This document shows positions 44,936 through 55,085 of a stretch of 64,000 bases of DNA, in pieces. Numbering within the stretch: the first letter of the stretch is position 1; every line of letters starts with the position of its first letter. The stretch is from assembly GCF_051020765.1 (NCBI RefSeq), contig NC_134944.1:1612001-1676000 (forward strand), given 5' to 3'. The translations under genes and the position numbers were made by a program. This DNA is from Lasioglossum baleicum (lineage: Eukaryota; Arthropoda; Insecta; Hymenoptera; Halictidae). The notes under the pieces were generated by a model that was not told the DNA's origin, did not search any database, and worked only from the letters and a program-made list of their open reading frames with translations.

Positions 44936-45368
44936 AAGCTGTATCCCCCTACTCCACCCCACTCTTTACCGGCGGCGTAGGAAAAACAACGTCTCCGGAA
45001 AATGTCTCTCAGTCGCCAAAAAGATATCCTTTATGGAGACGTTGCATTTACGACTGAAATGAGACAGCTGAAAGACGTTCACCCTCTGCTGTGAAAACAA
45101 CGTCTCCATAAAGATATCTTTTTGGCGACTAAAAGACGTATCTTTGGGACATAGACGTTCAGACGGGACGACGACATGAAACAGACATCTATGAGACGAT
45201 GTGTGCTGGTTGGGAAGATTATAGAGAGCGTAGATAATAAGAATAAACTTCTATTAGTACTGTAAGTATAGATAAGAGTCATGTATAAGAGTTATGTACC
45301 TGTATATTTTCAGCTTATGGGCCAAGATTGACCTAAAGCTTAAATAAAAAAAAAAAAAAAAACCAAGC

Positions 45369-45430
45369 GCAAATAATTCGTGCCGGAATTAACATTGCGT
45401 CTTATGGGAAAAGCGGCACGAATCATTTGC
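45369..45430. repeat. 17-bp inverted repeat next to the poly(A) junction
   Basis: GCAAATAATTCGTGCCG (45369-45385) is inverted at 45414-45430 with one mismatch. It starts inside the candidate target duplication, so the retrotransposon seems to have landed in or beside a small palindrome. Confidence 0.65.
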
Positions 45431-45880
45431 TGCTGTAATGAATATCCAATATTTTTCATTTTGCATGAATAAATGATCTTTATTGTATAATACAGACACA
45501 GAGGATTCTTCAATATACTCCCACGAATTTTCTCAGCCCTTGAATAACAATTTCATTGAATATTTAACCATCCACGGTCACCTGTCAATAACGCACCAGT
45601 ATAAGCACCGACTAGGTATAAGGATAGACCTGTCATCCAATGTATTTTTGCGGCCCACTTTTCGGGGGCCACGTAATCCCATTATCATTTTCATTTCATG
45701 CGATTTAGACGAGTTTATGAGTATCTTCGTGCCACAAATAAATAAATAAATAAATCTATTTCTGTTCTGAATCGATGTTTCGCGTGCTGGATACTTTTCA
45801 TTTGCGTGCAAATAGGCGAAATGAATTGTTCATTGGATGATAGGTCTAATCAGATCAGTTGAAGAAAGTCATTCTTTTAC
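45431..45880. other. Intergenic, no gene seen
   Basis: Opposed open frames overlap here and neither shows a domain. An (AAAT)n run lies at 45,736-45,754. Confidence 0.4.
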
Positions 45881-48800
45881 GTAATATCGTATTTATTAAA
45901 CGAATCACATGATCGCAGAGATATCGTTACACAGATGTTCTGTACATTAAACTAACTTTAAATAATTCACGTATATACAGAGATAAATGATGCCGGTGTG
46001 TTGTTTTCGACCTCGATAATAAAACAATAGTTCGAACAGAGTCCCCGTTAGAATGGACACGTTGGGCTCGCTAGATCGTTTAAGCTAGGATCAAGTTTAT
46101 AATACAACCCCCCGACGATAAAAAGAACTATCATCGAGAAAGAAAAAAACATAAGGAAGCTGCTAACTCGTTCTTCGTCGCTTTCGTTTTCTCACAGTCG
46201 TTAATTAAGATATAAAAATAATAGCCATATCCGCAGTTGTCGACTGCGCTCGCAGCACGAGAAAAATTAATTAATTCTGAGCATTATTCTTTCATTTTCT
46301 CCGTCACTCGCGTTCTCACGTTCGCATAAACGCACTGATCAAACCGTTCATCGATTTTGGTTTCACGTTTTGCGCGTTTAATTATATTCTCGACTCGCTA
46401 AAATAATAAGTAAAGTCCGTCAGTCCTATCAGTTCGGCTAAGTTAATCACATAGTTCGCGCGGTTATTCTTTTATACTAGGATCACAAGTTTAGCTCTGT
46501 GATTAAATCGTACGCTCGATAGTTTCACAATTAATTCGCCGCATAGCTCCCCCTCTTTCGCTCTCTTCTACTTTCTCACTCGCATTCTCTCATTCTTTTA
46601 TTATAAATAACGAAATTGGTTGAAGCAAGGAACTGTATGGTACGTAGTAGTTTTCGTCGATTCACCGTATTTTTACGATTCGACTAATGGAATCCGTAAA
46701 ATCATCGACATCTAACGTTTACAATAAAAATCGTGCACGCTTCTCGTCTCCTTCCTTCGGTACGTTCTCTTTTCTTCGTTGAGTACGAGCTTGTTTTCTA
46801 ATTGAAATCTATGTGTACTAAAACAATTGATAAAAAGATAAATAAACATTTTCACGCATCTCGGAGAGTTCAAAATTCCATTATAAAAGAAATCTAGTTT
46901 GTTAAGAATTCAGACTTTCAGCTTGATTCAATTGATTGATTGAATGGAATCTGTAAAATCGTCGACACTAACGTTTACAATAAAAATCGTGCACGCTTCT
47001 CGTCCCCTTCCTTCGTCGAGTACGAGCTTGTTTCCTCATTGAAATGTATGTATAATGTATACTAAAAGAATTAACAAAACGAGAAATAAATATTTTGACG
47101 TCTCTCGGAGATTTTGAAAAATCCATTACAAAAGAAATCAAATTTTTTAAGAATTTAGACGTTCAGCTTGACTCAATCGAGAAAAGACGTTACAGTTTAT
47201 TATTGATTTTGCACAGTATATTTTCGCGTGGCGTTCAAGTATATTGTCGAAGATAGGTCGCCACGCGTGATATGTGTTTCCGTGAAATGCTGTTCGCATA
47301 ATCGAGCAGCCTATTTTCTGCGTATCGTCCACTATCGCGTGGCTCCTTGTGTCTTGTTCGGTATTCGTCGAGAGAGTAACATGATTTTTCTCTGAATAAT
47401 AACGAATGTCGCGTCAGTGTTCCTCGCTACGAACGTTTGATATAATAGTCCCCGCATTTCACACGCACACACAAATAAATAAATTCTATGAATTACAACG
47501 AAAGGTACAAAAATTCTACATGGAATATGAGATTGTGGTTCTTCGAAATTCGCTGCATGGAATGTGCTAAAGCGTGATCGGAGATATTCGCCTGATGCTG
47601 ATTTTATTTACTAATGTTCTCGCGAGATATTTCGACGAACAATTGAAAAGATAATCAAATGCGATAATTTTTATCGATTAATGCCCAACTCTGTATACAA
47701 TTAATATTTTCAATTGCACATGATTCTTGCGTACATTGGAAACAGATGAAAATGAAAAAGAATATTGCATTCCATGTTGCGCACACAAACATTGCACTGA
47801 TTAACTCGTAAAGTACGGCGAAAAGGTAAATAAATGGGGTCTTTCAATATAAATAAACAAGAAGAATATTCGCGAATGTACTCCAGTAGGAAAAGATTAA
47901 TAAATTTCTGTGTCTACATCAACGTATACGTACAGTCTTAAGTTTGATGAACAGAATTATGCGCGAAGTAGTCTATTGTATGAGTAAACATGATTGCTTC
48001 GTAGATACAAACTATAAAAGTGTAATGCACACGATACTTGTGAGAGAAATACTAAAAACCTTGTACTCGCCGAGTCAGGATTGAGCGAGCGATTCGTTAG
48101 AAATTACTTTTACTCGATAACAATTTTCTCGTTAAAATCGATATTGTTTAGCGACAAACAGAAAATTAAAATTGTATATATCATTCGACAGATTCTCTTG
48201 AGATTTTAAGAGCGTTGAACATGAAAGTCGTTATACCGAAATAAAGATAATCAGGGATTCATACGTAACAGCCATGTACAAACCGATATCCCTTTCAACG
48301 AAATTTCATGTTCAATTCGCTTCTGCATTTTATAAAAATCATTCAAATCTTTTCGTCATCGTCAGACAACGGATCCTTATGCAAAATAGAAATTTTTTAG
48401 CTATTGTAATTTGCAACAAACTGGAATGAAATTGAAACTTGCTTTCTTTCTTAACAATATGTATAACAATATTTTCACATGCTTCTAATGTTTTACTCTT
48501 TTCAATGCATCCAAATCCGCTGTCTAGTCAAATAATTATAAAACTGCGTCAGACTGTTTACAAGTTAAGAAAACTTCCTGTAAATCATTCGAACACACAT
48601 CGGTGAACCTTGTATAGTTTGAAATTTCTACATTCGAAAACACGTTCCTTCCTGGCGCAGCTCGACGACAATAAAGTCAATTAATCGATCTGTTAATAAA
48701 TAGACTGTGCCAAATAATTTGCTACGATAATTACAATACTCAAGATGGGTAATTCTAACATAGGGCTTTTAAATTGTATACTTATTTTCATGTTTCAGAA

Positions 48801-49961
48801 CAATGTTTCGTCAATTCGTTTCTGCCATAAATGCACGAAATCCTCGGTATAATTACGAAAGACAATTCCATAGTGCGCGAGATGCAAAATACAGTCTGGT
48901 ATCGCGTGGAATAAGTTTGCGGAAATGATAATTGAAATGCAAAATGGACGAGTCTGGTGCGATGAGATGACGCGATAGGCTACTGTAAAAATAACTGGCA
49001 TACGCGTTCGGCCGTTGGTTTTTCTTTACGCGTATCAAAGAATGTCGATGCCTCGTTTCCAGCAAATATATTTCCATGAAATGATAAAATAAACGACGAG
49101 ACAAATCCGTTTCAAAATATCAGTGAATCTCCTAGCGTTCTTTGATCGTGATGCTATAGTATAATGGTTAATAGGCCATGCGTTGCTTAGCTTTACGCAA
49201 TAAAATTAACCGAAGCACGGCGCACACAGAATTATGCACAGCGCCTTGGAAACCGCGATGAGGAAAGAATTTTCTACTAATTAACCCCTTGCCTTACGAT
49301 TTCCTTTGTTGTTTACGCGATTCTTGGAAGCGAAAGTGAATTTCTGTCAGTCGCACGACTATATACTTAACGGTAGAGTTCGATTCGATATCGTAAGGCA
49401 AAGAATTGATAAACTGTTTCTTTCAAAACGTACGTAAATTATAAGAATATAATTTTTCTGTCTTTACCGCAATCGATTTGCTCAATAAAAAATGAAAAAT
49501 TGGTCTATGGGTTTTGGGTGAATTGCGACCGTCAATTCTCAAGTCTCGAGCAAAACATTCTGCACATGTTCCACCACTGACGAAACCTCGACGAAGCTTC
49601 GGAATTTATAAAAGTGTGAATCGGAGTAAACACCCGCAGCCTAGATGATCGCAGTACACAAAAGGCACTGTCATTCGAACATAGATTTCTCGTCTTTTCT
49701 AAAAGTCTTCGATGATACAGTTTCCCCTAGTTAGCGACTCGTGAAGCCTTCCAATCCTGGGAGTTCAATCTTAATTCTTCTATTACGGACTATATAAATT
49801 AAGATTCTCGTTACAACAACAGATAAGAAACGATTGAACCTCGAGGACCGTAGTCGAACAATTCGATAATCCTTGCTCTTCAAGGATCGAGTTAAACGAT
49901 TCAATGTGTACAATCATCCCAGCCGTTAACCAGGGAAAAGCTGTAGAAAATCTGGCTTGGT
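45880..49961 (-). other. Possible long 3' UTR of the coiled-coil gene
   Basis: Four kilobases of AT-rich sequence have no credible open frame. On the minus strand an AATAAA signal lies at 45892-45897, a possible transcript end. A roughly 150-bp segment is duplicated, since AATCGTGCACGCTTCTCGTC occurs near 46,730 and again near 46,985. The UTR idea depends on the exon at 49,962-50,237 being real. Confidence 0.35.
49281..49412. mobile_element. Possible small MITE, TTGCCTTACGAT ends
   Basis: TTGCCTTACGAT (from 49289) is inverted as ATCGTAAGGCAA (to 49402). Weaker matches continue outward toward TTAA on the left only. Arms are short, so this is tentative. Confidence 0.35.
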
Positions 49962-50237
49962 CTATGCGTAGAACAGAGAATCGTCGCGGTCTGCTGCGAA
50001 ATCATCGGTGATTAAGCTTTCGGGCATCGCAGTGGAGTCGATGCTGTCGAAATATCGATGCGGCCAGACAGAGCTCTGTCTGAATCTTCTCGTAGGCGAT
50101 CCGATGATGAATTCCACCCTGGTGGATCCAGTAACCGACGAAGTTTCCTCGTTCAACGAGTCCGTGTACAAAGAGGAGTCGCTGTGCCGGAAGCTGCCGT
50201 TCGTCGAACACCAGGAACTCGGTGGCTCGGTGCAACT
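49962..50237 (-). CDS. Possible alternative last exon of the coiled-coil gene
   Basis: The acceptor is TTTTTCAG. The open frame of 91 residues starts SCTEPPSSWCSTNGSFRHSD and ends DDSLFYA before a TAG at 49962. It has even, non-repetitive composition and Ser/Asp-rich acidic runs (SDSSLYTDSLNEE) like a real C-terminus. Its phase fits a donor at AAG/GTACGA (54399) in the upstream exon. The frame is open for 44 more codons upstream. It could belong to a separate gene. Confidence 0.45.
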   Translation of the reverse strand, partial: SCTEPPSSWCSTNGSFRHSDSSLYTDSLNEETSSVTGSTRVEFIIGSPTRRFRQSSVWPHRYFDSIDSTAMPESLITDDFAADRDDSLFYA

Positions 50238-50379
50238 CTGAAAAATACCGGTCTCGTTAACGTTTTGCGCTTGGTTCTTCGTGGACAAAGAATTCTTCCC
50301 ATTTGATCTCAACTGACTTGCAGCTTGGTACACGCGGCTGCGATTCAACCCCTCAGAGGCAAAGTACACAAACCATACC

Positions 50380-52640
50380 CCACGATAATCAGTGCTCGTA
50401 TACGGTCTTTTTTTTATTGCACAGACTGTCGAGGAACTAATGGAAGCTGGATCAACATTTTTACCCTCTTTTTACATAGTACTCCCTTCGGTGAAAGATT
50501 CCGAAGAAGTTACAAATTACTTTCTTCAATTCTGGACCATGCGATTTCAACTTTTTTCACGTGACCAAAATTTTTTTTGCAAAATAAATTGCAAAATAAA
50601 CAATTTCTACCTGAATTGCAACAAACTGGAGTGAAGTAGAAATTTATTTTCTTTCTTAATACATTGAATAGGCTGAGAACAATATAACAGTATTTTTAAA
50701 TTCTTCCCCCATAAATGCAATTCTGGAAAAATGAGCTTGAGAGGAAAATAACATTTGCAAAACATTCACCTTGTGATACAATTTCCATTGCATACGAAAC
50801 ATTTGTTATCCCATTACCGAACTGCGGATCTTTATACAAAATAAAAATATTCTGCATCAATTGTGGGAAGCAGTAGTTAAATAAAAATTCATTTCGTCCC
50901 TTAGTAGTCTGTTTACGTTGAAAACTGCATAACGATATTCGTGGAGTTTTTATTTTTTCATCGTTTGATGTTTCATCCGGTTAATTTCTTCAAATCCGCA
51001 GTCTAGTCATCGCAAATAAAGGTGATATTTAGGTGAATCACCCGGTCCATTGTTTTCTCGACATTCTGTACCGTGTATAGTGATATAATGACTATACCTG
51101 CAGTGCCAGCGATAAATGAAAAATCAAAAATCAAAAATCAAACGCGTCAGCCCGATCTTATCGTCTCGACTAATTATAAAAGCAATCGTCGGTTCTGGCC
51201 GACACCGAAAACTATAACAGTCCGGTGGCTGATCGTGTCGAAGAGACATTAGGCGTTTTTGACATCGTAAATCAACAGTTGATTCGGAGTAACACGCAGC
51301 ACTGGACACGTGAGATGGATAATGAACCGCAAGGCTAAGCAGGTAAGCGTGTGGTCGATTCATTTTCCTTTGCATCAATCATATAAAGTGCGACTCCGAG
51401 CCACGCGTTTATGGCTCTCGAGGTTACACGTCCGCATACAAGCAACGCTAGCAAATAAGATCAAACTTGAGCAAATGAAAGAGCAAACAAAACTGAAAGA
51501 TTAATGGGAGATCGTACACGAAAATATATACCATATACATATATAAAAAAAAAAAGATAGGGGTGGTACTCTGACTAGCAATGGTGTGACACAATTTGCT
51601 GTCGAAATATATCATTCGTGTTTGGTGGTCGTGCGTGTTAAAGTAAATTGATCGGCATTTTCTCCTGCCCCGACCTTGCTATTCAATTATGGCGATCAGG
51701 AGGGAGGGGCGAGAGGATTGTTAAAGGGGTACATTCACCCCTCGCTAGAAATCACGCGCTGATCATCCCCATACCAATTCAATTTTGATGGAACAATTTC
51801 GGTAAAATCCGCATGAATCTGTTACGATTCAACGAGCCAGTGAATTCGCAAGATTCGTCAACGTTTAAACCAATCCACATGCACGAAGGTGGAAAAACTA
51901 TTTCCGGTATAGAGGCAGAGAGAAATTGACCAGAAAAGGGGACTAGATAGAGACTACACGTGCGTTAATGCTTCCTCGTTTGAATTCGTCGAATTTTTCG
52001 GACACTGATATTCATTTACGTACCGAGATACTATGGTTTCACAAATTTCGGAAATTAGTATCCTAAAAATTCAAATGAATTCAAATGCGGATACGTTAAT
52101 ACACGCGGAGAGTAGGGATCTCTCCGGTAGACACTAAATACTGAAACTCCAGCAATTCCAATCACGCTGATCCTGCTACTCGAACTTCCATTAATCCTCT
52201 ACTATTTCTACAGAACCAATCTCAAGGGCCAATACTGTGAGTTCACCTCGTTTCATCCGCTCAAAGAACAATACTAATTGTAAGAATCAGCATAAAGATC
52301 CAGGATTAAAATCACCCATGAGGAACGGCACAGAGAATGATCTACTAAAAAAAAAAGAAAACAAAAACGATCAAAAAACAGTGAAAATGTCCCAAGAATT
52401 TAGTTGGTTTTTCAGTGGGAAGCTGACTACGGGGTGCGTGCGCATGCGAAAAACTCTAAGGTGAGAGGGTACAAATTCCTGCTACATTGAAAAATACAGA
52501 AACAATAATAAAAATAAGGACGACAAACCAGGATATACATACGTGAGACAAAGAAAAAAAAAAGATACAGGCTAAATAGCTCACCACATCCAGGAAGAAG
52601 CATCGAAGCAAATGATAATAAAAGAAGCATAACTTACGAG
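50380..52640. other. Intron or spacer, no gene seen
   Basis: AT-rich unique sequence with A runs near 51,547 and 52,348. Open frames are short and lack motifs. Confidence 0.35.
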
Positions 52641-53740
52641 AAAAACCGGCGGCACGCGAGAAGGGGCCACATTTTCTTTATTGGACCGCCGCGCCGGGGA
52701 CGGGCTCGAACGCACGCTCGCCTAAGCTCCAGAGATCATTTTCGGTAGTGGATCGTCGGGCGATTTTTTTTTCGTCGTGTGTTTTAAGGCAATTGTTCTC
52801 TGTCGTACGTCAGAGTTTGAACCACGTGTCGGAACAGTTTTTATTTTTACGAGAACGACCCACCGTTCTCGCAGGCATCGATGTGTGTGTTATTTGTCTG
52901 TGCCATTACTTTCTTTTTTCGTTAGTTTTCTTTCGTTTTTCGCGTGTAAACAGGAGCCCACGAGAGAGAACGCCGAGAAGAAGAGATCGCAGGATGGGTC
53001 GTAAAGGAACGATCGTGATCTTTTTTTTTTTTCGTTTTTGTTTGTTCGTGGTGGTGAAATCATAATTTGAAATATCAGTCGTGATCGATCGGTTATGTAT
53101 ACATATATGTACTTGGTAGACCGATGGCCGGGGACTAGCTACCGATTTTCCCGATGCGACCGCAGCCTCACTTCCGGTTTAGCTTCCTGTTTACCGGGAA
53201 CACTCGGCTGTGAGCACAGGTCCGAGCACTGGGGGATTTTTCAGCGATCTAGCCGGGCAAAATTGAATCATCGGTGAATTAAGTCACATCGAAAAGCAAT
53301 TATACCGATTTCATTAAAACAATTTATGAGATAGTCGAAAGAACAGTTCGCAATGGTCTATTGATTCTTGCGTGGCGGGGTTGGGTCTGTTCTCCGAAGA
53401 GTATCAACGAAAATGTTTATCAGAAAATTGATAGAGAACGATTTTTTTTTCTTTTCGAAGTACCTGTCCGCCGGACAAGAATTAATAAGATTTATACTTT
53501 CGAAAGAGGACACTTGATGCACACTGAATATGATAATAATTGTCCACTATGGACAGCTATTATGATTATGAAAAATGTGTGCATCGTTCTAGTGTCTAAT
53601 ACTGATATTTATGTACGTGCATTGTACAAGATACGTTCACGATTGTTCGATCTTTTTCTCAAAATCGGTGGTTTTACAGTCATGCAGAAATTGTATAATT
53701 GTACTGCAATTTTGAAAGTTTTCTAAATGCATCAAATCCG
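52641..53740. other. GC-richer spacer, no gene supported
   Basis: A CpG-containing segment at 52,640-53,020 might be a promoter, but no downstream coding exon could be tied to it. The open frames to the right have no recognisable domain. Confidence 0.3.
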
Positions 53741-53836
53741 CTGTCTATGTATATGACAGACTACGGTGACTCTGAGTAAACGTATCCCGTCGCAAGAATC
53801 TCTAAAATAATCTTTTGTTCCATTACTCGAGAAACG

Positions 53837-53969
53837 TTAACCCTCTAGCACCCTCACAGAAGAACTCGGTATCATCTGTATTCTATTAAACGCTACTACA
53901 CAATGAAAAAAAAGACAAATTCATTCATGCTCCTAACCAAAAAAGGTGAAGCAAACGCTAGAGGGTTAA
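53837..53969. mobile_element. TTAA-flanked MITE, piggyBac-like
   Basis: TTAACCCTCTAGC at 53837 is inverted as GCTAGAGGGTTAA, ending at 53969. TTAA duplications and C-rich short ends are typical of piggyBac-derived MITEs. It is 133 bp including both TTAA copies. Confidence 0.6.
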
Positions 53970-54329
53970 ACAGTCTTAAAAATGTACAGGATGTTCCATA
54001 TCGTATGATTCTACCAAACGAAGTCTTTCTAATGAAATAGTGATTGCTGTTCACATCCTGTACACCGTTGCAACATCAAAATCAAGCGTCAAATCTACTG
54101 ATCAACGAAAAAATCTCTAATAACCATGAAGAGTATCTATCTATCGTTTAGCAACAACTTTGTCCAGCCAAATCGCCAAAGTATCGCGCAGCGTCGAGAC
54201 ACAGGAATGGTTCGAAGGATGACGGAGACGGGGACGGTGACGGGGGCGGGGAATGGACGTGGGAACGCGTAACGAACGAGGTGTCCCTAACAGCGACAAT
54301 GGTCCGTCCAGGTGTCGGATGCGTGTCTA

Positions 54330-55085
54330 CTAGACGGGGCCGTTGGACAACGACGACTTCAGCCAGTTGCTCCAAAAGTATTGCTTTACGGGTCGTACCT
54401 TGCCGTTCTCAGAGTCAATGGACGTCGAGGCTCGGGCCAAGCTGTAGGAACGGCGCGGGGCGGGCGGTCTTCGCGGAGGGGTTGTCCCCGGGGATGAGGA
54501 CGCGCCGAGGTTGTTAGACGACTCCAGCGAGTCTCGGGCTCGGGACAGCGAGGAGGATTTGTTTAGGGAGTCTCGGCTGGAATTGTTACGCGGCAGGGAC
54601 CTGTTCAGGGACTCCCTGTTCGTTTCCTTGCTGTTCCCGTTGGTGCTTCCGGTTCCACTGCTGGTCCCGCTGTTCCTTGTCAGGCTTTTATTCCCGAGGG
54701 AATCTCTGCTAGAGTCCCGAGCCTTCGACAGAGACTTGCCACCGTGACTGTCACGACTAGAATCGCGGGGCGGTCTCGTCAACGACTTCAACGATTCCTT
54801 GCTGTCGTTACGACCGTGGCTCGGTGGACGAGGTGCTGCTGGTTTCGACGTGGATCCTGGTAAAGGTATACGACTAGGTCGCCGACGAGGCGATGGCTTC
54901 ACCTCCACGGCTTGGTGATGATCACGAGCGGACTCCGTGCTGCTACCTGGCTCTAGACCGGGTTGATCGCGAGACTGGTCCCCGTTCCCGTCAGGGTCCA
55001 ACTCCGTTGGAGGACGCTGTTGGAGTCTTTCCAGCACGCGAACGCGCGCCCGCGTACCTTCCAACTCGATGTTCCTCTCCTCCAG
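54330..55085 (-). CDS. Coiled-coil gene, read-through last exon
   Basis: The acceptor is TTGCAG and the stop is TAG at 54330. It encodes LEERNIELEG... and then a long basic, Ser-rich region with repeated RDSSRDS/RDSL blocks, as in phosphorylated microtubule-associated proteins. An internal donor (AAG/GTACGA at 54399) would replace the last 23 residues if used. Confidence 0.78.
   Translation of the reverse strand: MEERNIELEGTRARVRVLERLQQRPPTELDPDGNGDQSRDQPGLEPGSSTESARDHHQAVEVKPSPRRRPSRIPLPGSTSKPAAPRPPSHGRNDSKESLKSLTRPPRDSSRDSHGGKSLSKARDSSRDSLGNKSLTRNSGTSSGTGSTNGNSKETNRESLNRSLPRNNSSRDSLNKSSSLSRARDSLESSNNLGASSSPGTTPPRRPPAPRRSYSLARASTSIDSENGKVRPVKQYFWSNWLKSSLSNGPV

Larger units (their letters stand above)
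40775..45214. mobile_element. 4.4-kb TIR element in the retrotransposon 3' UTR
   Basis: CCCAACCAGCACA at 40775 is exactly inverted at 45202-45214. Subterminal regions at both ends repeat short motifs (GATGTCTG, GACGTCT, TTTTAGKCGMC), as in many cut-and-paste transposons. Retrotransposon 3' UTR sequence continues on both sides and ends in the poly(A) tail, which proves insertion. I see no clear target duplication (AA at most) and no transposase. The superfamily is therefore unassigned. Its contents are listed separately. Confidence 0.68.
33813..45362 (+). mobile_element. Non-LTR retrotransposon with RNase H, interrupted twice
   Basis: The element encodes a Gag-like ORF1 and an ORF2 with endonuclease, reverse transcriptase and RNase H, so it belongs near the I/LOA/R1 group; the exact clade is not resolved. 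A 17-A tail ends at 45362. AAGCGCAAA precedes the 5' end (33804-33812) and follows the tail (45365-45373), a candidate 9-bp target duplication. Two insertions break it: 38575-40030 in RNase H and 40775-45214 in the 3' UTR. Without them and their duplications it is about 5.7 kb, close to full length. One frameshift and one stop codon make it inactive. Confidence 0.85.

Noticed and set aside
44509..45057. Long plus-strand open frame (182 codons)
   Set aside because: It runs across direct and inverted repeats and subterminal motifs of the 4.4-kb element, and no domain is seen.
40775..45214. Reading the whole 33.8-45.4 kb as one giant element
   Set aside because: Retrotransposon 3' UTR and poly(A) lie beyond the inverted ends, so the 4.4-kb part is an insertion.
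49141..49200. ATAGTATAATGGTTAATAGG, resembling a tRNA D-arm and A box
   Set aside because: No B box or pairing acceptor stem follows within tRNA distance.
52748..53065. Plus-strand open frames in the GC-richer segment
   Set aside because: Composition is dominated by T-rich and purine-rich runs (Phe/Leu and Arg/Glu); no family resemblance.
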